From Acidibrevibacterium fodinaquatile (GTDB lineage Bacteria; Pseudomonadota; Alphaproteobacteria; Acetobacterales; Acetobacteraceae): DNA of 64,000 nucleotides. This document shows, piece by piece, positions 56,650 through 64,000 of this stretch. The notes below the pieces were generated by a model, which had not been told where the DNA came from, did not search any database, and saw only the letters and a list, made by a program, of their open reading frames with translations. The stretch is from assembly GCF_003352165.1 (NCBI RefSeq), contig NZ_CP029176.1, positions 2,604,001 through 2,668,000 of the forward strand. The letters run 5' to 3'. The translations under genes and the position numbers were made by a program. Position 1 is the first letter of the stretch. Each line of letters begins with the position of its first letter.

Positions 56650-57567
56650 CTACCCCTCCTTCCCCGTCTCGGGCGCGCCGAGCGTTGCCCCCGCCAACTG
56701 CTCGGAAAGCCGGGCGAGCGCGGTGTGATCCTGCCCCGGGCCGAGCAGTGCCGCCGCACTCGCCCACATCTCCCGGCAAAGGGCCGCAAACGGGGTTGCG
56801 GTGCCGCTCGCGCGGCCGATTTCGAGGGCGATCGAAAGGTCTTTCACCATCAAATCGAGGCCGAAACCGGCATCGAACCGGCGCGAGAGCACGAACTGCT
56901 TGAATTTCTTTTGGGTGCTGTTGTTCATGCCGGTCGAGGCATTGAGCACATCGACCATCACCGCCGGATCGAGGCCGAATTTCTGCCCGACCAACAGCGC
57001 CTCGATGCCGATCAAAAAACCGCCGGCGGAGACCAGATTGTTGAGCGCCTTCATCGCTTGCCCGGCGCCGACGTCACCGCAATGATGAATGCTGGTCCCA
57101 AGCGCCCGCAGGATCGGCTCGGCGCGTGCGAGATCGGCGGCCGCGCCGCCGGTGAGAATGGCGAGGTCGCCACGCTCTGCCCGGGGAACACCGCCCGAGA
57201 CCGGCGCGTCGATCAACGCAATGCCGCCCGAGGCCAATTCCCCAGCCAATGTTCGCGTCACCCCCGGCGCACCGGATGACATTTCGATCACCAGCGAACC
57301 CGCCGCCAGCGCCGGCCGGATCGCGGCGATCACCGCGGCAACCTCGGCGCTGGTCGGCAGCATGGTGATGACGGCATCAGCACCCGCGGCGGCGTCCGCG
57401 GCGTCGGTGCCGGCGCGGCCGCCGAGGTCGCGCGCGAACTGCGCCGCCCGCCCGGGCCGCGCATCGGCAACCGCGATCTCGAACCCGGCCTTGAGCAGAT
57501 TGGCCGCCATCGGCCAGCCCATATTGCCAAGGCCGATGACGCCGATGCGCCGGGGCGGCGCCGTCAT
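56650..57567 (-). CDS. NAD(P)-dependent beta-hydroxyacid dehydrogenase (HIBADH family)
   Basis: 305 residues. The NAD site is RIGVIGLGNMGWPMAANLLKAG at the start, the substrate loop DAPVSGGVPRAERGDLAILTGG, and the catalytic lysine GQAMKALNNLVSAGG. Family members oxidise 3-hydroxyisobutyrate, tartronate semialdehyde or similar acids. It overlaps the CMD gene by four bases and precedes the MBL gene by one, so the three form one operon. The reaction in this operon is not clear. Confidence 0.9.
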   Translation of the reverse strand: MTAPPRRIGVIGLGNMGWPMAANLLKAGFEIAVADARPGRAAQFARDLGGRAGTDAADAAAGADAVITMLPTSAEVAAVIAAIRPALAAGSLVIEMSSGAPGVTRTLAGELASGGIALIDAPVSGGVPRAERGDLAILTGGAAADLARAEPILRALGTSIHHCGDVGAGQAMKALNNLVSAGGFLIGIEALLVGQKFGLDPAVMVDVLNASTGMNNSTQKKFKQFVLSRRFDAGFGLDLMVKDLSIALEIGRASGTATPFAALCREMWASAAALLGPGQDHTALARLSEQLAGATLGAPETGKEG

Positions 57568-57962
57568 GCCTTCGTCGCCGGCAACGCGCCTTCCGCGACC
57601 AGCACCTCATGCGCCGCCTTGAACGCATCGAGCCCGGCCGGAATGCCACAATAGACAGTGGCGTGGAGCAGCACTTCCTTGATCTCGTCGACGCTCACGC
57701 CATTGGCGAGCGCGCCCTTGACATGGAGCTTGATCTCCGGCGTCTTGCCGAGCGCGGTGAGCATGGCAAGGTTCAGCAGGCTTCGCGTCTTGCGCTCCAG
57801 CCCCGGCCGCGTCCAGGCATAGCCCCAGCACCATTCGGTGGTGATGCGCTGAAACGCCATCATGAAATCATCGGCCTTGGCGATGCTGGCATCGACGTAA
57901 TTCGCGCCGAGCACGGCGCGCCGCACTTCCAAGCCCTTTTCGAACATCTCACTTTCCGCCAT
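57564..57962 (-). CDS. Carboxymuconolactone decarboxylase family protein
   Basis: 132 residues. AhpD-like fold, 4-carboxymuconolactone decarboxylase (PcaC) branch: RKTRSLLNLAMLTALGKTPEIKLHVKGALANGVSVDEIKEVLLHATVYCGIPAGLDAFKAAHEV. It lacks the CxxC peroxidase pair of AhpD. PcaC belongs to protocatechuate degradation, but no other pca genes are near, so it may serve another lactone or ring step. First gene of the three-gene unit. It starts with MAESEMFEKG. Confidence 0.88.
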   Translation of the reverse strand: MAESEMFEKGLEVRRAVLGANYVDASIAKADDFMMAFQRITTEWCWGYAWTRPGLERKTRSLLNLAMLTALGKTPEIKLHVKGALANGVSVDEIKEVLLHATVYCGIPAGLDAFKAAHEVLVAEGALPATKA

Positions 57963-58055
57963 GGACCGAACCCTCCGTTTTTGACCGAGGCGGCAAGCTG
58001 CGCCCAGGGCGATTTATCTGTCAATCCGCCTCGGCGCGACGCGCGGCGGCGGCGG

Positions 58056-60020
58056 CTAACGGCTGGCGGCCACCGCAACCTTTTCGGCAAGCGCGCCCGG
58101 CGCCTCGGCAAGATGGTCGAAATGCCGGCGATAGGTGCCGAGCCCCTGGGTCTGCGAACGGAGATCGATGATCAGCCCGTGGAGTTCCGCCGCCGGCACC
58201 AGCGCCTCGACCTCGTCCCAACCCGGCCAGCCGGGTTTTTCGGCATAGCCCAAAATCCGCCCCCGTCGCGTCGACAAAAGACGCTGCGCGCTCGAGGTAA
58301 ACTCGTTGGGGAGGATAATCGTCACATGGTCGATGGGCTCGAGCAGCACCGGATCAGCCTCGGCGAGCGCCTCCTGGATTGCCATCCTGGTCGCGGTCTT
58401 GAACGCCATGTCCGAGCTATCGACGGTGTGAAACCCGCCATCGACCAGCGTCACCGCGATATCGACCACCGGATAGCCGAACACGCCCTTGGCGAGCGTC
58501 GCCTCTGCCGCCTCGGCGACCGCTGGGATGAATTGCCGCGGCACCGCGCCGCCGACGATCTTGTCGATGAACGAAAACCCCTCGCCGCGCCCGCGTGGCG
58601 CGATCTCCAGCGTCACGTCGGCGAACTGCCCGTGGCCGCCGGTCTGGCGCTTGAAGCGGGCATGGCGGCGGGCGGGGCGGCGGATGGTCTCCTTGAATGC
58701 GACCCGCGGCCGATGTGTCGCAAGCCGCAGATGATAGGCCTTGGCGAGCCGCTCCAGCACCGCGTTGAGATGGATTTCGCCTTGCCCCTGCAGCACGGTC
58801 TCGCCGGTTTCGGGGCTTTGTGCGATCGTGAGCGCCGGATCCTCCTCGGCAATCTTCTGCAGGGCGCTCGAGAGTTTGACGTCGTCCTTGCGATCCTCGG
58901 TGGTGATCGCAAGCCCATGCACGGGCGCGGGCGGTGATGGCCAGGGGAGCGGCGCGGCGCCGTCATCGGGGCTAAGCACGCTGCCCGTCATCGCCCCTTC
59001 GAGCCGGCCGAGCGCGACCAGCGCCCCCGGCCCGGCGGCCGCGACTTTCTGCATCTCATCGCCGACAAAGCGCTGAACGCCGCCGACCCGCCCGCCGGCC
59101 AGCGTCATGCCGTCACGCACCTCGCCGCGCCAGACACGCACGAGTGAGAGTTTGCCGGCATGCCCGGCATGGAGCGTCTTGAACACCTGCGCCAACGCCT
59201 CGCCCTCGGCGGCAACGCCGCGCCGGCGCACGCTATCAAGGGCAGACGGGGCGTCATGGCGAAGCGCTTTCCACAGCCGCCGCACCCCCTGGCGACGCTC
59301 GGCGGCGCCGAACAGCACCTCGGCGATGGCGCCGGCGCGCTGGTCGCGGCGCAACTGCTCGAACACTTCCTCCGGCGTCGGCACGACGTCCTCGAGCAGT
59401 TTTTCGAGCAAAGCGTCATCATGATCGGCCAACGCCTCGAGCAAGCCGGTCCGCGCCTCCTGCTCGCGCGGGACGATCTCGGAGGGCATCGCGATCAGTT
59501 CGGACGCCGCGCCCTCGCGATAGCGCCAGGCGCGCTCGCTCGCCACGTCGACATAGCCGGTGATCTGCTCGCCGGCCCGGATCGGCACCTCGCGCAGTAC
59601 CAGCGGCCGCCGGCTCAAGGCTTGCAGCGCCGCCAGCGTGTCGCGCATCCGGCCGGTAAATCCGTCGATCCGGTTGATGAACACCAGATACGGCATCTCG
59701 GCCTCCGCCAGCGCCCGGAAATAGGGCGCGCAGGCGAGCGCCCGGGCGGGATCGGGATCGGCGACCAGCACCGCGAAATCGGCCACCGCCAGCGCCGCCT
59801 CGGTCTCGTGGAAAAATTCGATGGAACCAGGGCAATCGAGCAGCGACCAGGATTCGCCGAGATAGGTCGCGCCGCCGAGCTGCAATCCCACCCCGCGCGC
59901 CCCGCGGGCTCGCCGCGGCGGCGCTCCGCCGAGTTCCAGGAGTGCTTCAAACAGCGCCGTCTTGCCCGCCCCGAACGGGCCGATCAACGCACATGAGCGG
60001 GAAACAGTCTCGTCGGACAT
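58056..60020 (-). CDS. Elongation factor G-like protein, degenerate GTPase
   Basis: 654 residues. P-loop GPFGAGKT at 14-21, then EF-G domains II-V; domain IV is kept (FKRQTGGHGQFADVTLEI) and domain V contains GYPVVDIAVTLVDGGFHTVDSSDMAFKTATRMAIQEAL. Three GTPase signatures differ from EF-G: RGVG (42-45) for RGIT, so the switch I Thr is missing; DCPGS (62-66) for DTPGH, so the catalytic His is Ser; NRID (116-119) for NKxD. It probably binds GTP weakly or hydrolyses it slowly. Canonical fusA is not in the window. Related EF-G2-type paralogues are known, with unclear function. The gene is divergent from the tartrate-type dehydrogenase. Confidence 0.85.
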   Translation of the reverse strand: MSDETVSRSCALIGPFGAGKTALFEALLELGGAPPRRARGARGVGLQLGGATYLGESWSLLDCPGSIEFFHETEAALAVADFAVLVADPDPARALACAPYFRALAEAEMPYLVFINRIDGFTGRMRDTLAALQALSRRPLVLREVPIRAGEQITGYVDVASERAWRYREGAASELIAMPSEIVPREQEARTGLLEALADHDDALLEKLLEDVVPTPEEVFEQLRRDQRAGAIAEVLFGAAERRQGVRRLWKALRHDAPSALDSVRRRGVAAEGEALAQVFKTLHAGHAGKLSLVRVWRGEVRDGMTLAGGRVGGVQRFVGDEMQKVAAAGPGALVALGRLEGAMTGSVLSPDDGAAPLPWPSPPAPVHGLAITTEDRKDDVKLSSALQKIAEEDPALTIAQSPETGETVLQGQGEIHLNAVLERLAKAYHLRLATHRPRVAFKETIRRPARRHARFKRQTGGHGQFADVTLEIAPRGRGEGFSFIDKIVGGAVPRQFIPAVAEAAEATLAKGVFGYPVVDIAVTLVDGGFHTVDSSDMAFKTATRMAIQEALAEADPVLLEPIDHVTIILPNEFTSSAQRLLSTRRGRILGYAEKPGWPGWDEVEALVPAAELHGLIIDLRSQTQGLGTYRRHFDHLAEAPGALAEKVAVAASR

Positions 60021-60166
60021 CGCTCACCCCCTCGAAAAAGTCTTCTCGCAAAAATCTTTCGGTGATCCTCCGCCTTTTCCTGCCTCCCGCGCAAGCCCCT
60101 CGCGCGCTCTTGCCTCGGCCGCCACCCGCCGCCATTGTCGCGCCCGTTGGATACGGAGGAGACGCC

Positions 60167-61243
60167 ATGCGCCGCTACAAAATCGCCGCCATTCCCGCCG
60201 ACGGCATCGGCCCGGAAGTAATCCATGCCGGGCTTGAGGTGCTGGCGGCGCTCGCCGCCCGTGATGGCGGCTTCGCCCTCGATGTCGAGACGCTCGATTG
60301 GGGCTCGGCGCGCTATCGCAAGCATGGCGCCTTGATGCCGGATGACGGGCTCGCGCGGCTCCGCGACAAGGACGCGATCTATTTCGGCGCCGTCGGCGCG
60401 CCCGACGTGCCAGATCACATCACCCTCTGGGGCCTCCGGCTGCCGATCTGCCAGGGCTTCGATCAATACGCCAATGTCCGCCCGACCCGCATCCTCCCCG
60501 GCGTCAAAAGCCCGCTCGCCGGGATTGGCCCGAACGATCTCGACTGGGTGATCGTGCGCGAGAATTCCGAGGGCGAATATGCCGGCAATGGCGGGCGCAC
60601 GCATCGCGGGCTGCCTGAGGAGGTCGGGACCGAGGTTGCGATCTTCACCCGCGTCGGTGTCACCCGCATCATGCGCTTTGCCTTTCGCCTCGCCGCCGCG
60701 CGCCCGCGCAAGCATCTGACGGTGGTGACGAAATCCAACGCGCAACGTTTCGGCATGGTGATGTGGGACGAAATCGCCGCCGAAATCGCCGCGGAATTTC
60801 CCGAAGTCACCTGGGACAAGGAATTGGTGGACGCGATGACGACGCGCATGGTCCGCCGTCCGTCCTCGATCGATACCGTCGTCGCAACCAACCTCCACGC
60901 CGATATCCTCTCCGACCTCGCAGCCGCGCTGGCCGGCTCGCTCGGCATCGCGCCAACCGGCAATATCGACCCCGAGCGGCGCTTCCCCTCGATGTTCGAG
61001 CCGATCCACGGCTCGGCTTTCGATATCACCGGGAAAGGAATCGCAAACCCGGTCGGCAGTTTCTGGAGTGCCGCGATGATGCTTGAGCATCTCGGCGAGA
61101 GCGGTGCCGCGAGAGCGCTGATGGTCGCGGTCGAGCAGGTCACCGCGGCCGGGATCATGACCCCCGATCTCGGCGGCAAGGCGACGACGAAGGAGGTCAC
61201 CCAAGCGGTGTGCGCGGCGATCGCCGGCGGCAATACCGCGTGA
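60167..61243 (+). CDS. ttuC: Tartrate/D-malate dehydrogenase-like decarboxylating enzyme
   Basis: 358 residues. Isopropylmalate/isocitrate dehydrogenase superfamily. The tartrate-type marker is NSEGEYAGNGGRTHRGLPEEVGTEVAIFTRVG; in LeuB the corresponding region differs. The metal/substrate block NLHADILSDLAAALAGSLGIAPTGNID and the NAD block FEPIHGSAFDITGKGIANPVG are intact. It oxidises D-malate or L-tartrate to oxoacids with NAD. ATG 60167 follows GGAGGAGACGCC. Substrate choice within the family is uncertain. Confidence 0.88.
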   Translation: MRRYKIAAIPADGIGPEVIHAGLEVLAALAARDGGFALDVETLDWGSARYRKHGALMPDDGLARLRDKDAIYFGAVGAPDVPDHITLWGLRLPICQGFDQYANVRPTRILPGVKSPLAGIGPNDLDWVIVRENSEGEYAGNGGRTHRGLPEEVGTEVAIFTRVGVTRIMRFAFRLAAARPRKHLTVVTKSNAQRFGMVMWDEIAAEIAAEFPEVTWDKELVDAMTTRMVRRPSSIDTVVATNLHADILSDLAAALAGSLGIAPTGNIDPERRFPSMFEPIHGSAFDITGKGIANPVGSFWSAAMMLEHLGESGAARALMVAVEQVTAAGIMTPDLGGKATTKEVTQAVCAAIAGGNTA

Positions 61244-61258
61244 TCTCTGGCGAGCGGC

Positions 61259-61762
61259 TCAGCGGAGCGTGATGGTGACAACGTCACGCACATCGCGCCC
61301 GCCACGGTGATCGCCGGGCACGATCAGGCGCCAATGGCCCGCGCCGAGCGCCGTGCCATTCATCCGCTCGGCGAGCAGCACCGATTTTCCCTCGAATTCG
61401 GGCGAGATTTCGCCGAGCGCGAGCGCCGCGCGATAGCCGTCGCGGCCCGTGACGATGACGACATGCCCGACCTGCTCGCGCGGCGTCATCCCGGCCAGGG
61501 CGCCGCTTTGGGCCAGAACCGTCCACAGCAACGGGCCATCGAAGACCGCGTGTTGCGCGCCGTGGTTGGTCTCGAAAGCGATCTCCGCCGTCTTCGCCGC
61601 GAGCGCGGCGATCGTCGCTTCGCTGACGACGATGCTCTTGCCGGTGGCGGTTTCGATGGTCAGGACGTTTGGCGTGCCGGCGGCGGGATCATCGGCCCAT
61701 GTTCGATGCGCGCTTATGGCCGCGAGCAGGAGAACGAGCATAACCGGCGCGAGGCGTGTCAT
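61259..61762 (-). CDS. Exported SUOX-fold protein without cofactor site
   Basis: About 167 residues with a signal peptide (PVMLVLLLAAISAHRTWA). The core GPLLWTVLAQSGALAGMTPREQVGHVVIVTGRDGYRAALALGEISPEFEGKSVLLAERMNG resembles the sulfite oxidase molybdopterin-binding fold, but the protein is too short to hold the whole domain and shows no molybdenum-binding Cys. Such proteins are often listed as molybdopterin-dependent oxidoreductases though activity is unproven. ATG 61762 is used; ATG 61774 is also in frame. It is convergent with the dehydrogenase gene, 15 bp away. Confidence 0.75.
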   Translation of the reverse strand: MTRLAPVMLVLLLAAISAHRTWADDPAAGTPNVLTIETATGKSIVVSEATIAALAAKTAEIAFETNHGAQHAVFDGPLLWTVLAQSGALAGMTPREQVGHVVIVTGRDGYRAALALGEISPEFEGKSVLLAERMNGTALGAGHWRLIVPGDHRGGRDVRDVVTITLR

Positions 61763-61813
61763 CGGTGCGATCATTGGTTTCTATCCGCTCTCTTTGCCCT
61801 GCCGCGCCAACCG

Positions 61814-63454
61814 CTAGAGCGCCGCGGTCAGGTGGTTGGCGTAAATTTTGCGCAACGTCACTTTCGAGAGCTTGCCGGTCGCGGTATGCGGCAATTCCTC
61901 GACGAAGATGACGTCGTCAGGGAGCCACCAGCGCGCCACCTTGTCGGCGAGGAAAGCGAGCATCGTCGGCTTGTCGAGCGCCGCTCCCTCCTTCCTGCGG
62001 ATCAGCAGCAGGGGGCGCTCGACCCATTTCGGATGAGCAACGCCGATCGCCGCCGCTTCCAAGACGTCAGGATGGGCGACGGCGGCGTTTTCCAGCTCGA
62101 TCGAGGAAATCCACTCGCCGCCGGATTTGATGATATCCTTCGCGCGATCGGTGAGGGTGACATAGCCATCTTCGTCCATGGTCGCGACATCGCCGGTGTT
62201 GAACCAGTTGTCAGCATCGAGCACGACGCCGCCCTCGCCCTTGAAATATCCTGCCGTCACCCACGGGCCACGCACCATCAGCGCCCCGACCGAACGGCCA
62301 TCGCGCGGCAATGGCCGCCCTTCGGGATCGACGACGCGGACCTCGACGCCATAGACCGGCCGCCCCTGTTTCGCCTGGATGTCATAGCGCGCCTCGCGGT
62401 CGAGGCCGAGATGCTTGGGCAGAAGCCGGCCCAGCGTCGCGATCGGGCTGGTTTCGGTCATGCCCCAGGCATGCAGGAGAAAGGCGCCGAACTCCTCATC
62501 GAAGCGCTTGATCAGCGCCCGCGGCGCCGCCGAGCCGCCACAGAGAACGCGATCGAGGCGGATCGTCGTGAGATCGAGGGCGGCGCGCTGGCGATCGATG
62601 TAATCGAAAAATCCGAACCACACCGTTGGCACGCCGGCGGCGAAGGTACAGCGCTCGGTCTGCATGAGCGAGAACAGGCTGGCGCCATCGAGGCGTGGCC
62701 CCGGCAGCACCAGCTTGGCCCCGACCATGGCGGCGGCGAATGGCAGGCCCCAGGCATTGGCATGAAAGAGCGGCACCACCAGAAGCCCGCTATCGAGACA
62801 GGAGATCGCAAGACCATCCGCCGCCGCGGCGCAGAAGGAATGGAGCAGCAATGCGCGATGGCTGTAGAGCACCCCTTTGGGATTGCCGGTCGTGCCCGAC
62901 GTGTAACACAGGATGGCGGCGGCGTTTTCCTCGAGGTTTGGCCAGGGATGGGCCTCGCTCTCGCCAGCCAGGAGTTCCTCGTAGCAAAGCAGGTTGGGGA
63001 TGGGAAGGCTCGGCATATGGGCGCGATCAGTGAGCGCAACGCAGCCACGGAGCGAGGGGATTTTCGGGGCGAGTTCGGCGATCAACTCGGCGAAGCTGAG
63101 ATCGAAGAAGACATAGCCGTCCTCGGCATGGCGCAGCATGTAGTCGATCTGCGGCAGGAAAAGGCGCGGATTGACGGTATGCAACACGGCACCGATGCCG
63201 GTCACCCCGAAATAGAGTTCGAGATGGCGCGACGTGTTCCAGGCGAGCGTTGCGACGCGATCGCCCTCACCGACGCCCAACCGCTTGAGTGCGCCGGCGA
63301 GCTTTCCCGCCCGCTGCGCGACCTCGCCCCAACCCGTGCGCGTGATCGGCCCTTCAACGCTTTGGCTGACGATCTCGGCACCGGCATGGTTCGCCGCCGC
63401 ATGGCTGATCAGCGACGACAAGAGCAGCGGTGTCTGCTGCATCAATCCCTGCAT
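61814..63454 (-). CDS. Acyl-CoA ligase (long-chain fatty acid / methylthiopropionate type)
   Basis: 546 residues. Activates carboxylic acids to CoA esters with ATP. The AMP site is [30 protein letters not shown], then [15 protein letters not shown] and [24 protein letters not shown], and the C-terminal catalytic lysine is in [17 protein letters not shown]. Similar enzymes include long-chain acyl-CoA and 3-methylthiopropionyl-CoA (DmdB) ligases. Substrate cannot be fixed. The SUOX-fold gene follows on the same strand 51 bp later. Confidence 0.92.
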   Translation of the reverse strand: MQGLMQQTPLLLSSLISHAAANHAGAEIVSQSVEGPITRTGWGEVAQRAGKLAGALKRLGVGEGDRVATLAWNTSRHLELYFGVTGIGAVLHTVNPRLFLPQIDYMLRHAEDGYVFFDLSFAELIAELAPKIPSLRGCVALTDRAHMPSLPIPNLLCYEELLAGESEAHPWPNLEENAAAILCYTSGTTGNPKGVLYSHRALLLHSFCAAAADGLAISCLDSGLLVVPLFHANAWGLPFAAAMVGAKLVLPGPRLDGASLFSLMQTERCTFAAGVPTVWFGFFDYIDRQRAALDLTTIRLDRVLCGGSAAPRALIKRFDEEFGAFLLHAWGMTETSPIATLGRLLPKHLGLDREARYDIQAKQGRPVYGVEVRVVDPEGRPLPRDGRSVGALMVRGPWVTAGYFKGEGGVVLDADNWFNTGDVATMDEDGYVTLTDRAKDIIKSGGEWISSIELENAAVAHPDVLEAAAIGVAHPKWVERPLLLIRRKEGAALDKPTMLAFLADKVARWWLPDDVIFVEELPHTATGKLSKVTLRKIYANHLTAAL

Positions 63455-63550
63455 CGTTTCCCTCCCCTCCGACCCGGGTCGCGCCCCGGCCGCCGCATTT
63501 TTCGCGATGTTACACGAGGAGAGACACGATCGGCAGATTTTTTTAGCCGC

Positions 63551-64000
63551 TCAGCTCCGCTGCGGCGTGACCGCGAAGCTGCGCTTGAACACCGCTTTCG
63601 CCGTGTCCTCCACCGTCACCTGCAGATCTCCGGGGCCGTCAGGAATGAAGGCGAAGGTCAGCGCCGGATCCTCGCTCAGCGAGATATCGGCGTCGAAATC
63701 GAACACCAGCCGGTCATTATAGGTGACGTGGATGGTTTGGATGTAACGTGCCGGAATATAATTCCTGGTCAGTTGATCCATCTGCATGCCGTTATTGTTG
63801 GGATGGCGGATCAGGAGCTCGGCGAGTTCCGGCTGGCCGGGGACGGGATCGCCGGTGAGCGTGAGCTTCATCCGCCCGATCTCGCGGAGCGCGAGCGCCT
63901 GATCGCTGCCCGCCGGCGCCGAGCAGCCGCCGGCCGCCTTGACGAAGCGCTCGGTCACGAACAATTCGCCATCGGTCGTCTCAGCGACCGCGTGCATCAG
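63551..64000 (-). CDS. SoxYZ-like carrier protein, C-terminal part (5' end outside window)
   Basis: About 149 residues remain and the frame is open to the window edge. It begins with KAAGGCSAPAGSDQALALREIGRMKL, the SoxY-type carrier cysteine context, fused to a SoxZ-like beta domain (GDPVPGQPELAELLIRHPNNNGM ... IQTIHVTYNDRLVFDFDADISLSEDPALTFAF). Fused SoxYZ-like carriers are found next to PQQ-dependent dehydrogenases in methylotroph-like loci. In SoxY the swinging Cys is near the end of the chain; here it is inside the fusion. What lies upstream is not seen. Confidence 0.8.
   Translation of the reverse strand: MMHAVAETTDGELFVTERFVKAAGGCSAPAGSDQALALREIGRMKLTLTGDPVPGQPELAELLIRHPNNNGMQMDQLTRNYIPARYIQTIHVTYNDRLVFDFDADISLSEDPALTFAFIPDGPGDLQVTVEDTAKAVFKRSFAVTPQRS

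Overview
The window is a high-GC alphaproteobacterial chromosome segment, most likely from the Acetobacteraceae/Rhodospirillales. This is an inference from gene content: the order tig-clpP-clpX-lon-hupB-tRNA-nuoA..N-birA-coaX-rnj, a CcrM-type methylase next to rnhB, Coq7 and a SoxYZ-like carrier. It is almost entirely core and housekeeping DNA. I see no prophage, insertion sequence, CRISPR array, toxin-antitoxin pair or recognisable defence island.

Layout. 0-3.8 kb: tail of a solute-binding protein, dsbB-coq7, an MFS carrier and a small glycosyltransferase. 3.8-8.3 kb: a complete branched-chain amino acid type ABC importer (livK-H-M-G-F, minus strand). 8.4-11.2 kb: a bis-MGD molybdenum oxidoreductase divergent from a periplasmic copper chaperone. 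11.5-14.2 kb: LysR regulator, trxB and an Lrp/AsnC regulator. 14.2-19.8 kb: a GT2-GtrA fusion, a GT39-type membrane glycosyltransferase and a PLP dehydratase, all overlapping, then a methyltransferase and a class II aldolase. 19.9-22 kb: flagellar stator genes in the order motB-motA. 22-27.6 kb: zwf, then DUF1467, RNase J, CoaX and BirA on the minus strand. 27.6-42 kb: a 14-gene complex I operon, nuoA to nuoN, uninterrupted. 42-49.5 kb: tRNA-Asp, tRNA-Val, HU, Lon, ClpX, ClpP, trigger factor and tRNA-Leu. 49.6-55.8 kb: an AceE-like thiamine-diphosphate enzyme, enoyl-CoA hydratase, RNase HII, CcrM and a stand-alone EAL protein. 55.9-64 kb: an MBL hydrolase / HIBADH-like / CMD operon, a degenerate EF-G paralogue, a tartrate-type dehydrogenase, a small exported SUOX-fold protein, an acyl-CoA ligase and the C-terminal part of a SoxYZ-like carrier.

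How the genes fit together. The nuo operon and coq7 serve a ubiquinone-linked respiratory chain. Trigger factor, ClpXP and Lon form a protein quality-control block. ccrM, the stator genes and the EAL protein point to cell-cycle and c-di-GMP-linked motility control. CtrA-like boxes lie upstream of motB and of the EAL gene.

The most unusual material is non-coding. There is a dispersed palindromic repeat family with four copies at 3' ends of genes, one of which forms the leader of rnhB. A twin-hairpin element is embedded in the 5' coding end of the GT39 gene. A structured 450-bp gap upstream of zwf carries an intrinsic terminator on each strand and a possible 19-codon leader peptide. A hairpin and operator-like repeats precede nuoA. 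The EF-G paralogue has lost the catalytic histidine and other GTPase signatures. I did not find a clear new multi-gene system.
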